The notes beneath the pieces are model-generated. The model was not told where the DNA came from, ran no database searches, and saw only the letters and a program-made list of their open reading frames with translations. A stretch of DNA of 13,964 bases, from positions 1-13,964 of the forward strand of contig DFJF01000014.1 in assembly GCA_002372935.1 (NCBI GenBank), given 5' to 3'. Source of the stretch: Clostridiales bacterium UBA3678 (GTDB lineage Bacteria; Bacillota; Clostridia; TANB77; CAG-508). Shown here one piece after another: positions 6,249 through 13,881 of the stretch (position 1 is the first letter of the stretch; each line of letters starts with the position of its first letter). Both the position numbers and the translations under genes were made by a program.

Positions 6249-8082
6249 ATGGAAAAAATTAAAATAGAATACGAAACACCAATAAAAATGGGAGAAAATA
6301 TTAATTTAAAATTGACAATATCAAATGAAATTGGATTTTTAACAGATGTAAGAGTTTTATTTAATAGAAATAATCAAAAACCAGGGGAAGATGCACAATA
6401 TGATTTTGAATATTGTAAAGAAGAATCAAGCAAAGATTTTTCTGTTTATAAAGCAAATGTAGATTTTAAGAAACCAGGTTATAGAGCATTTTTTATAGAA
6501 TTAAAAGTAAATGGAATTTCTAAAAAAATAGAATATGATAAAGACCTAAAACAAGCAGTTTTGATAAATACTGACGAATACAAAGATTTTTGGAATTTAT
6601 TTGTATATTATCCATACTTAAAAACACCAGACTGGGTAAAAGGTGGAATAATGTATCAAATATATGTAGATACATTTTATTCAGAAGGTTTGCCAGAAGA
6701 ACAAAAGAAAAGGACTGTTAGTTGGGACACAACTCCAAAATGGACAAAAGAGAGAAACGGAAGATACATAAATGACCAATTCTATGGCGGAAATTTAAAA
6801 GGAATTATAAAAAAATTGGATTATATCAAATCATTAAATGTTTCTGTTATATACTTAACTCCGATTTTTAAAAGTCTATCGCAAAATAGATATGATACAG
6901 TAGATTATGAAGAAATTGATGATATGGTTGGAACATGGGATGATTTAAAAAAACTTCATGAAAAAGCAAATAAGATGGGAATATCAGTTGTTATAGACAT
7001 TGTATTTAATCATTCAGGAAGAACAAATAAACTAATTAAAGAAGATCCAGAAATGTATGATTGGATAAAAAAATATTCTGAACCAAAATGTTGGTGGGAT
7101 TACCCAAATTTACCTGAATTTAATAAATATAGTCCAAATTATTTTAAACATTTAAAAAAATGGCTTTTAAAATATCAGAAATATGTAGATGGAATTAGAC
7201 TTGATGTTGCAGATAATTTACCAGATTTTGTTTTAAAATATATAAAAAGATATTTTCCAAAATATGTATTAGGTGAAGTCTGGAAAAATGCTATAATAGG
7301 AGACTATAGAGAATTCTTCTATGGTGATGAATTAGATGGAGTAATGAATTATCAATTTGCAAACGCAATTTATAGATATATTAGATGGCACAATAGCAAA
7401 TATTTTAAAGATTTAATAGAAACTATTTGCAATCTATATCCAAGTGAAAATTTGGATGTATCACCAATATTTTTGTCATCACATGATATCCCAAGAATAC
7501 CAAATATTTTAGCAGGAGATTTCATGAAAGAAGATGTAAATTACGAAAATGTTTGGGATATGGAAAGAGATGATTTTTGGTATGTAAACGGAGAATTTTC
7601 TAGCAGTAAATTTAGAAGATGGGAATTAGGACATGAGAAAATTCCTGAGGATATTCAAGAAAAAATACAAAAACAACATTTTTTGGCAGTATTTATGCAA
7701 TATACTTTACCAGGATTGCCATCTGTTTTTGCAGGTGATGAAATTGGAACAATAGGCTTTAAAGATCCATTTAATAGAAAAACATTTAAATGGGATAAAG
7801 TCCGGAAATGATATTTATAAATTTTATTGTTCTATAGGAAAATTTAGAAATAAAAATAAAGAGAATTTCATGGATTCTGGAAATTTTAGATTCATCAAAG
7901 TTGATGAAGAAAAATGTATTTATCAAAGAGGAAACTTAATTTGTATTGCAAATATCTCTGACCATGATATTTATTTAGAAGAGTACAATTTAAAAAATGC
8001 AAAATTTTCATCCTCAAAAATCAAAGATAAAAATACAATTCCTGCTTATTCAAGTGTAGTGTTAGAAGAAAATAGAGTTTAA
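6249..8082 (+). CDS. Alpha-amylase-family glycoside hydrolase (GH13, neopullulanase/cyclomaltodextrinase-like), +1 frameshift at CGG 7803
   Basis: This enzyme should hydrolyse alpha-1,4 (possibly also 1,6) links in maltodextrins, cyclodextrins or glycogen. No signal peptide is visible, so it probably acts in the cytosol. Residues 1 to about 115 form a beta-rich N-domain as in neopullulanases. The (beta/alpha)8 barrel shows conserved region I DIVFNH, region II GIRLDVAD with nucleophile Asp319, region III LGEVW with acid/base Glu343, and region IV LSSHD with Asp413. The zero frame ends WDKV-CGG-AAA-TGA at 7809-7811. Skipping C7803 and reading GGA gives WDKVGNDIYKFY and 92 residues to TAA 8080-8082, which supply the usual post-barrel helix and the C-terminal beta domain. 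Total about 610 residues, a normal family length. The ribosome site (6226-6234) is somewhat far from the ATG. It pairs functionally with malQ, 57 bases downstream. Confidence 0.88.
7803..7805 (+). other. In-frame CGG at +1 frameshift site 2 (amylase)
   Basis: The zero frame is AAA-GTC-CGG-AAA-TGA. The continuing frame is GTC-(C)-GGA-AAT-GAT-ATT-TAT-AAA. The TGA lies one codon after CGG, so an unshifted ribosome would terminate almost at once. The downstream frame stays open for 92 codons and encodes the expected GH13 C-terminal part. Confidence 0.75.
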
Positions 8083-8139
8083 AAAGCTAATTTTTGCAGG
8101 AGCAGTAAGGAAAAGATAAGAAAGGAATGGTCATTATAA

Positions 8140-9517
8140 ATGAAGAATTTTGGAGTTCTTTTACCAATTTTTTCTCTACCAAATAAATATGGTATAGGAG
8201 ATTTTGGACCAGAAGCATATAAATTTATTGACATATTAATGAAAAATCGGCGTAGAATATTGGGAGGTTCTGCCAATAAATCCTTTTGATAGTAATCATA
8301 GCCCATATAGTCCAATTTCGTCACTTGCTATTGAACCAAATTTTATTAGTATAGATGGTTTAATAGAAATAGGACTCTTAGATGGAGGATATGAATTAGA
8401 AAATAAATCAAAAGTAGATTATGATACAGCAATAAAAATTAAAAGTAAATATTTACGCAAAGCATATAAAAACTTTAACTCTAAACATGAACTATATAAC
8501 CAATACTTAGAATATACAAAAAATTGTAATAAAGAATATGCCCAATTTATGGCTCTAAAAAAATCAAACAACTGTAATTGGATAAAATTTAGCAAACCAT
8601 TAGATAAGGCAGAATTAAAATATCAATTATTCTTGCAGTTTATTGCACATTGTCAATGGTTTAAACTAAAGAAATATGCTAATGATAATAATGTAAAAAT
8701 AATTGGAGATATTCCTATATATGCAAATTATGAATCAAGTGATGTTTATTTTAATCAAGATGACTTTATATTATGTGATAGAAAGATGACTTATGTTTCT
8801 GGCGCATGCCCAGATGATGTTGATATTTATGGACAAAAGTGGAATCAGCCAGTATATAGTTTTGACAATCAAAAATTAAATGATTATAAATTATTTATAA
8901 AAAAATATTTATATATAGATTCATTATTTGATGTAATAAGAATAGACCACTTTAGGGCTTTTGACAATTTTTATGTAGTACCTGCAAATAAGACTCCAGC
9001 TGATGGAAGATGGATGCTAGGCCCTGGAAGCGATTTTTTTGATATATTATTTACTCAAGTAGATAGAGAAAAATTTGTTGTAGAAGATATTGGTCGTTTA
9101 AGAAAAGAAACTGTTGATCTTAGAGAAAAATATAATTTGCCTGGCGCTAAGATTTTTGAATATACATTTAATTTTTACGAGGGAAAAGATGTCTTTTTAA
9201 CAACGGGAAATTCAATTGTTTATCCAGGTAATCATGACAATAATACAATTTGTGGTTGGTATAATGATTTAAGTTCTGGAGATAAAAGAGTTTTGAACAA
9301 TTATCTTGCAGATTATAATGGAAATATAAATGAAAAAGTAATAAAACATTTAATGAACCATCCATATAAATATCTAATTGTTATGATTCAAGATATTTTA
9401 GGACAAGGAAAAAACGCAAGAATAAATATACCAGGAACTCAAAAAAATCAATGGAAGTATAGATTAACAAGTTTAGATGGAATTGATGAAAAATTAAATA
9501 AAATTTTGGAAGATTAG
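8140..9517 (+). CDS. malQ: 4-alpha-glucanotransferase (amylomaltase, GH77), +1 frameshift at CGG 8248
   Basis: MalQ transfers maltosyl and longer glucan segments between maltodextrins, releasing glucose. It is cytosolic and a partner of the amylase upstream. From ATG 8140 the frame reads the family N-terminus (GVLLPIFSLPNKYGIGDFG) to residue 36, then CGG, and would stop at TGA 8287-8289. Skipping C8248 and reading GGC gives KNGVEYWEVLPINP, aligning without gaps to the FxDxLxxxGxxYWQxLPL motif, and stays open for 422 residues. Catalytic residues in the joined protein are nucleophile Asp269 (RIDHFR), acid/base Glu315 (VEDIG) and Asp366 (GNHDNNT). Total 458 residues, slightly short of the usual 500. 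AAAGGA at 8121-8126 serves the start with 13-base spacing. An internal ATG at 8549 is not a credible start, since conserved sequence runs 300 bases upstream in the same frame. Confidence 0.9.
8248..8250 (+). other. In-frame CGG at +1 frameshift site 3 (malQ)
   Basis: The zero frame is ATG-AAA-AAT-CGG-CGT-AGA. The continuing frame is AAT-(C)-GGC-GTA-GAA-TAT-TGG. Reading GGC restores the glycine conserved in MalQ proteins four residues after the FIDxL segment, exactly in register. This is the clearest evidence that the skipped base is the C of CGG and that the decoded residue is Gly. Confidence 0.8.
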
Positions 9518-9602
9518 ATAAGTGCATACTTTAGGGTTCTATAGCTGTGAATTATAAACTTAATATAACATAAAAAGATGTGTAGAGGGGATTGAGCTAA
9601 AT

Positions 9603-10430
9603 TTGGAAAGATATCAAGAAATAGAAAGAAGTATAATTACAAATTATCGAAATAAAATATGGGCAAAATTCATAAAAGGAATAACTGAATATAAAATGAT
9701 ACAAGAAGGCGATAAAATTGCTATTTGTATGTCTGGGGGAAAAGATTCTATGCTTCTTGCAAAATGTGTACAACAATTACACAAATATAGCAAAGTAAAT
9801 TTTGATGTTCAATATATAGCAATGAACCCAGGATATAGTGAAACAAATAAACAAAAAATAATTTCAAATGCAAAATTATTAAATATTCCAATGACAATGT
9901 TTGAAACAAATATATTTGAGTGTGTGGAAAAAATTGATGATCATCCTTGTTATATTTGTGCTAGAATGAGAAGAGGATATTTATACAATAAAGCAAAAGA
10001 GCTTGGATGTAATAAAATTGCACTTGGTCACCATTTTGATGATGTAATAGAAACTACCTTAATGGGAATGCTTTATGGTGGGCAAATGCAAACAATGATG
10101 CCAAAAGTTAGAAGTACATCACATCCGGGAATGGAACTTATAAGACCATTATATTATGTAAAAGAAGCAGATATAATAAATTGGCAACAAAAAAATAATT
10201 TGGAATTTATTAAATGTGCATGTAAAGTCACAGAAAATAATCCAGATGGAAACTCTAAAAGAGCAGAAATGAAAAAGTTAATATGTAATTTAAAGCAAAA
10301 TTATAAAGATGTAGATAAAAATATTATGAAAAGCACACAAAATGTTAATTTGGATACATTAATTGCATATAAAAAAGATGGGGTTGTACATAATTTTATG
10401 GATGAGTATGACTTGGATGTAGAAAAATGA
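9603..10430 (+). CDS. TtcA-family tRNA 2-thiocytidine biosynthesis protein (PP-loop ATPase)
   Basis: A cytosolic adenylating enzyme of the N-type ATP pyrophosphatase superfamily, closest to the TtcA family that thiolates cytidine 32 in tRNA using a bound Fe-S cluster. The PP-loop SGGKDS is at residues 44-49, the CYICARMRRGYLY motif gives Cys116 and Cys119, GHHFDDVIET follows, and KCACK gives Cys205 and Cys207. This CxxC plus distal Cys matches the three cluster ligands of TtcA. At 275 residues it is close to the family length. The start is TTG at 9603, with AGAGGGG at 9584-9590. The N-terminal ERSIITNYRNKIW matches relatives, and no ATG occurs before residue 32, so TTG is well supported. No convincing promoter was found in the 85 bases before it, so it may be read through from malQ. 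It uses one CGA arginine codon. Confidence 0.87.
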   Translation: MERYQEIERSIITNYRNKIWAKFIKGITEYKMIQEGDKIAICMSGGKDSMLLAKCVQQLHKYSKVNFDVQYIAMNPGYSETNKQKIISNAKLLNIPMTMFETNIFECVEKIDDHPCYICARMRRGYLYNKAKELGCNKIALGHHFDDVIETTLMGMLYGGQMQTMMPKVRSTSHPGMELIRPLYYVKEADIINWQQKNNLEFIKCACKVTENNPDGNSKRAEMKKLICNLKQNYKDVDKNIMKSTQNVNLDTLIAYKKDGVVHNFMDEYDLDVEK

Positions 10431-10476
10431 GTATGCTTCTAATATAACTAATATTAATTATATTTGAAGAAATTAC

Positions 10477-10505
10477 TTGAAAAAACTAAAAAAGTATGAT
10501 ATTAT
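10477..10505 (+). promoter_or_regulatory. Sigma-A promoter of the scaffold/GGGtGRT operon
   Basis: TTGAAA at 10477-10482 and TATTAT at 10500-10505 have a 17-base spacer, and TG at 10497-10498 gives an extended -10. The strong ribosome site AAGGAGG (10521-10527) follows before the ATG at 10535. Confidence 0.75.
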
Positions 10506-10534
10506 AGAATTTGTGATTAAAAGGAGGAATAAAA

Positions 10535-11227
10535 ATGGTTTATTCAGAAAAAGTAAATGAAATGCATTGTGTAGCAAAAGGCGCAAAACATGAAAATGCA
10601 CCAATTCCAGAAGAAGGAAAATGGGTTCATGCTAAAGAAATTAAAGATATTTCAGGATTAACACATGGTATAGGATGGTGTGCACCACAACAAGGAGCTT
10701 GTAAATTAACTCTAAATATTAAAGATGGAATCATTCAAGAAGCTTTAATAGAAACAATAGGATGTTCAGGAATGACACATTCTGCAGCTATGGCAGGAGA
10801 AATTTTAACAGGAAAAACAATATTAGAAGCATTAAATACAGATTTGGTATGTGATGCCATAAATACAGCTATGAGAGAATTATTCTTACAAATAGTTTAT
10901 GGAAGAAGTCAATCAGCATTCTCAGAAGGTGGACTTACAATTGGAGCCGGACTTGATGACCTTGGAAAAGGAAATAGAAGTCAAGTAGGAACTATATATT
11001 CTACAAATTTAAAAGGACCAAGATATTTGGATCTTACAGAAGGATATATTTTAGAACTTGGATTAGATGAAAATGATGAAATCATTGGATATAAATATGT
11101 AAATTTAGGAAAAATGATGGATAATATAAAAGCTGGAATAGAGCCAATGGAAGCTATAGAGAAAGCTTCTGGAAAATATGGAAGATTTGATGAAGCAGTT
11201 AAGAAAATCGATCCAAGAAAAGAATAG
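10535..11227 (+). CDS. IscU/NifU-like iron-sulfur cluster assembly scaffold protein
   Basis: This 230-residue protein is of the type annotated as an iron-sulfur cluster assembly scaffold found beside GGGtGRT genes in anaerobes. The region GACKLTLNIKDGIIQEALIE, then TIGCSGMTHSAAMAGEILTGKTILEAL, resembles the IscU fold: a Cys in the first beta-hairpin, a second in the GCSG loop, then the conserved helix. A third possible ligand is Cys near residue 110 (DLVCDAI). Earlier Cys residues at MHCVAK and GWCAP are also present. It is longer than IscU (about 130 residues), with a C-terminal extension of unknown role. Predicted cytosolic. Its own promoter and a strong Shine-Dalgarno drive it, and its stop overlaps the ribosome site of the next gene, indicating translational coupling. 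A role in Fe-S handling is inferred from fold resemblance. Confidence 0.8.
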   Translation: MVYSEKVNEMHCVAKGAKHENAPIPEEGKWVHAKEIKDISGLTHGIGWCAPQQGACKLTLNIKDGIIQEALIETIGCSGMTHSAAMAGEILTGKTILEALNTDLVCDAINTAMRELFLQIVYGRSQSAFSEGGLTIGAGLDDLGKGNRSQVGTIYSTNLKGPRYLDLTEGYILELGLDENDEIIGYKYVNLGKMMDNIKAGIEPMEAIEKASGKYGRFDEAVKKIDPRKE

Positions 11228-11239
11228 GGAGGAGTGTTG

Positions 11240-12241
11240 ATGATGGCAGTAACATTTGAAGGATATGAAAGAAGAATTGATCAAATAAACAAATTCTTAA
11301 ATGAAAATGGAATTTCTTCATTAGAAGAAGCAAAGAAGATTTGTGATGATAAAAATGTAGATGTTCAAGGAATAGTAAGAGGAGTTCAAACAATATGTTT
11401 TGACAATGCTTGTTGGGCATATACAGTAGGAGCAGCTGTTGCAATAAAAAGAGGAGTAACAAATGCTTCTGAAATAGCAAAAGTTTTAGGAGAAGGATTA
11501 CAATCATTTTGTATACCAGGCTCTGTTGCAGATGAAAGAAAAGTTGGATTAGGACATGGAAATTTAGGTGCTATGCTTTTATCTGAAGATACAGAATGTT
11601 TTGCATTTTTAGCAGGACATGAAAGCTTTGCAGCAGCAGAAGGAGCAATTGGTATTGCAAATAATGCAAACAAAGCTAGAAAAAAACCACTAAGAGTTAT
11701 ATTAAATGGACTTGGAAAAGATGCTGCACAAATTATTTCAAGAATAAATGGTTTTACATATGTAGAAACAAAATTTGATTTTTATGCAAATAAACTTGAA
11801 ATAGTTAGTGAAAAAGCTTATTCAAATGGACCAAGAGCAAAAGTAAAATGCTATGGTGCAGATGAAGTAAGAGAAGGAGTCGCAATAATGCATCATGAAA
11901 ATGTTGATATTTCAATAACTGGAAATTCAACAAACCCAACAAGATTCCAACATCCAGTTGCAGGAACATACAAAAAAGAAAGATTAGCAGAAGGAAAGAA
12001 ATATTTTTCTGTAGCATCAGGTGGAGGAACAGGAAGAACACTACATCCAGACAATATGGCAGCTGGACCATCTTCTTATGGTATGACAGATACAATGGGA
12101 AGAATGCATTCAGATGCACAATTTGCAGGATCATCATCAGTTCCAGCACATGTTGAAATGATGGGATTAATTGGAATGGGAAATAACCCAATGGTAGGTG
12201 CAACTGTTGCAGTTTCTGTTGCAGTCGCTGAAGCAATGTAA
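11240..12241 (+). CDS. GGGtGRT family protein
   Basis: This protein of about 333 residues is recognised by its SGGGTGRT segment (VASGGGTGRTLHPDN, near residue 255). Other visible features are a cysteine pair near the N-terminal third (TICFDNACWAY), Gly/Ala-rich helices, a repeated GHGNLGAM / GHESFAAAEG stretch, and a C-terminal Gly/Met/Ala-rich tail. The biochemical function is not known to me. The constant partnership with the IscU-like gene upstream suggests a joint Fe-S or redox-related role (inference). GGGAGGAG at 11227-11234 overlaps the previous stop. ATG 11240 has the best spacing, ATG 11243 (MAVTFEG) is almost as good, and GTG 11234 overlaps the ribosome site and is rejected. A terminator follows 39 bases later. 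Confidence 0.88.
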   Translation: MMAVTFEGYERRIDQINKFLNENGISSLEEAKKICDDKNVDVQGIVRGVQTICFDNACWAYTVGAAVAIKRGVTNASEIAKVLGEGLQSFCIPGSVADERKVGLGHGNLGAMLLSEDTECFAFLAGHESFAAAEGAIGIANNANKARKKPLRVILNGLGKDAAQIISRINGFTYVETKFDFYANKLEIVSEKAYSNGPRAKVKCYGADEVREGVAIMHHENVDISITGNSTNPTRFQHPVAGTYKKERLAEGKKYFSVASGGGTGRTLHPDNMAAGPSSYGMTDTMGRMHSDAQFAGSSSVPAHVEMMGLIGMGNNPMVGATVAVSVAVAEAM

Positions 12242-12279
12242 ATTTAATTTAACTGAAAAGAACAAATCTTTTCTGACAT

Positions 12280-12315
12280 AAAATTCTCTAGTAGCAAAAA
12301 CTGGAGAATTTTTTT
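12280..12315 (+). terminator. Rho-independent terminator of the scaffold/GGGtGRT operon
   Basis: AAAATTCTCTAGT (12280-12292) pairs with ACTGGAGAATTTT (12300-12312), 13 bp with one T-G, around a 7-base loop, and the T-run extends to 12315. The next 71 bases (12316-12386) contain a stretch with an open frame but no start or recognisable protein, possibly debris related to the decayed ABC gene downstream. Confidence 0.92.
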
Positions 12316-12404
12316 CCAAGTTGGAAATCTTTAGGACGATCTTTTGTGTTCAAACCGGACTGGAATAGGTTTTTGGATTAAATAAAATGAAAGGAATATA
12401 TGTA

Positions 12405-13336
12405 ATGATAAGAAAATTAATAAAATCAATAAGAGAATATAAAAAAGAAACAATATTAACACCATTATCTGTTACAATAGAGGTAATATCTGGAATGAGA
12501 GTTATAAAATCATTTGATTTAGAGGATGAGGAAGAAAAAAAATTCAAGAAAAAATCTCAGGAAATTTTTGAACTATTTTCAAAAGCTGAAAAAATATTGG
12601 CATACAATTCACCAACCATGCAATTTGCAATGTATGCAGCTATGATCTTAATATCATGGATTGGAGCAAGATTAATTGTAACTACAAACATGACAGAACT
12701 GACAACTGGTGAGCTTTCAAGTTTAATTACTGAAGGATATGTAACACTTGTAGATGCAAATATTGATAAAAATGGAAAAATAACAGAATCAAAAGATTAT
12801 ACAGGGAAATGGGCTTGGAAACATCAACATCATGATGGAAGACTAGAATATATAGAACTTAAAGGTCATATAGAACTTGAACATGTCAATTTTGGATATG
12901 AACCAGATAAGCAAATTTTACATGATATTTCAGTATATGCAAAGCCAGGACAGAAAATTGCCATGAATTTATATCTGCACTTCCTGATGGATATGATACA
13001 TTTATCACACAAAATGGAAGTCAATTATCACAAGGGCAAAGACAACTTATTTCTATTGCAAGATGTGCAATAAACAATCCACCAGTTATGATTTTAGATG
13101 AAGCAACATCATCAATAGATACAAGAACTGAAAAATTAGTTCAAGATGGAATGGATAAACTGATGGAAGGAAGAACGGTTTTTGTTATTGCACATAGGCT
13201 TTCAACAGTTAGAAATTCAAAAGCTATAATAGTTTTAGAACATGGTACTATTATAGAAAGAGGTACACATGAGCAACTTCTTGAAGAAAAAGGAGAGTAT
13301 TACCAGCTTTATACAGGAGCTTTTGAATTAGAATAG
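12405..13336 (+). pseudogene. Decayed ABC exporter (fused permease/ATPase) with several internal deletions
   Basis: The gene began as an ATP-binding/permease half-transporter of roughly 600 or more residues. ATG 12405 with AAAGGA upstream reads an exporter-like N-terminus (IRKLIKSIREYKKETIL). It then jumps at about 12480 to the ISGMRVIKSFDLE segment that normally lies some 200 residues later, so most membrane helices are missing. After TTGELSSLI (12710-12730) another normal helix segment is replaced by unrecognised sequence with HQHHDG. The ATPase domain starts (HIELEHVNFGYEPDKQILHDISV) but is cut at KPGQKIA (about 12961). Walker A and the Q-loop are absent, and sequence resumes out of frame at EFISALPDGYDT. 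The remaining half is intact: LSQGQRQ signature, Walker B VMILDEATSS, H-loop IAHRLST, stop at 13334-13336. Without Walker A it cannot hydrolyse ATP. The out-of-frame junction is not at a CGG. Confidence 0.85.
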
Positions 13337-13570
13337 GATAGAGTCAACTGTGAATGCTGATGCAATAAAGAAAATAATATAATATAGGCTAGTTTGAAAA
13401 ATTGAAACTCCTAATTCATAAAAAAGAGTGTTATGTAAAAAAAACATGTTTGTAATAAGTATTATACATGATATTGCTACAATTGCAAAACAAATACCAA
13501 GACCAATTTTTAGGATTTTTAAGATTTTTTTATTTATTTTTTTAAAGTAATTTAATATTTTCTTAATCAT
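13328..13570 (-). CDS. Small hypothetical membrane protein
   Basis: An 80-residue basic, hydrophobic protein on the minus strand. A lysine-rich N-terminus (MIKKILNYFKKINKKILKIL) is followed by two likely transmembrane helices, about residues 20-40 (GLGICFAIVAISCIILI) and 50-75. I do not recognise a function. The layout resembles short clostridial membrane proteins of unknown role. ATG 13570 gives the most natural N-terminus. A GTG at 13615 would add 15 residues but sits 3 bases from the AAAGGAG (13619-13625). A perfect 12-bp hairpin separates that ribosome site from ATG 13570. A good minus-strand promoter lies upstream. The gene converges on the ABC pseudogene and overlaps its end by 9 bases. 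Confidence 0.6.
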   Translation of the reverse strand: MIKKILNYFKKINKKILKILKIGLGICFAIVAISCIILITNMFFLHNTLFYELGVSIFQTSLYYIIFFIASAFTVDSILF

Positions 13571-13581
13571 ATAAAAATGTT

Positions 13582-13617
13582 GCGTGATATTAATGTTATA
13601 ATAGGTTAATATCACGC
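13582..13617 (-). repeat. Perfect 12-bp inverted repeat in the leader of the small membrane protein gene
   Basis: GCGTGATATTAA (13582-13593) and its exact complement TTAATATCACGC (13606-13617) flank a 12-base loop. In the minus-strand mRNA the hairpin begins one base after the AAAGGAG ribosome site and ends 11 bases before ATG 13570, so folding would bring the two to about 12 unpaired bases apart. It could also be a repressor operator. It is not a terminator, because no T-run follows on either side. Confidence 0.6.
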
Positions 13618-13645
13618 GCTCCTTTCTTTAGACTTTACATAATTA

Positions 13646-13674
13646 ATGATAGCATAATTTAGAAAGCAAATCAA
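13646..13674 (-). promoter_or_regulatory. Minus-strand promoter for the small membrane protein
   Basis: Read on the minus strand: TTGATT (13674-13669), a 17-base spacer ending in TGC, and TATCAT (13651-13646), an extended -10 arrangement. It gives a leader containing the ribosome site at 13619-13625 and supports the short minus-strand frame as a real gene. Confidence 0.55.
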
Positions 13675-13778
13675 TTGAAATATTTTCCATAAAAATGAGA
13701 AAAAAATTGGACTGAGGTATGTCAATAGTTATTCATATTTTTTAAAAATATATGTCGAAAAAAGTCAAATGATTTTTC

Positions 13779-13807
13779 TTGACCCATTTGGAAATATATG
13801 GTAAAAT
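13779..13807 (+). promoter_or_regulatory. Sigma-A promoter for the Rpn-like nuclease gene
   Basis: TTGACC at 13779-13784, 17-base spacer, and TAAAAT at 13802-13807 preceded by TGG, an extended -10. It lies about 75-80 bases before the first recognisable codons of the downstream gene. Confidence 0.65.
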
Positions 13808-13881
13808 AAAGATAATTTAATTCAAATGTTTTAAATTTATATAATTTTATTCAAGAAATTAAATTCAGAAAGAGAAGTGAT

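Noticed and set aside
7870..8082. Separate 70-residue gene starting at ATG 7870
   Set aside because: The frame is open and family-like upstream to 7804 (GH13 C-terminal region). There is no ribosome site at 7870. It is the distal part of the frameshifted amylase.
6020..8250. Simple sequencing or assembly errors as the cause of the three frameshifts
   Set aside because: Not excluded, but disfavoured: two sites (TCGG) are not C homopolymers, all three errors would have to insert the same kind of base before GG, and about 16 other CGG triplets at other codon phases show no error. Read data are needed.
8549..9517. malQ as a 322-residue protein starting at 8549
   Set aside because: Conserved MalQ sequence (YWEVLPINPF...SPYSPISSLA) lies upstream in the same frame, joined through CGG 8248 to a proper start at 8140.
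5286..12236. Long minus-strand open frames opposite the ATPase, scaffold and GGGtGRT genes
   Set aside because: Their translations are Leu/His/Phe-rich shadows of AT-rich coding sequence with no ribosome sites or family motifs.
12316..12386. Short open stretch containing ACCGGACTGG as a gene or CGG frameshift site
   Set aside because: No start codon with ribosome site and no recognisable product. It follows a terminator, so it is treated as intergenic or debris.
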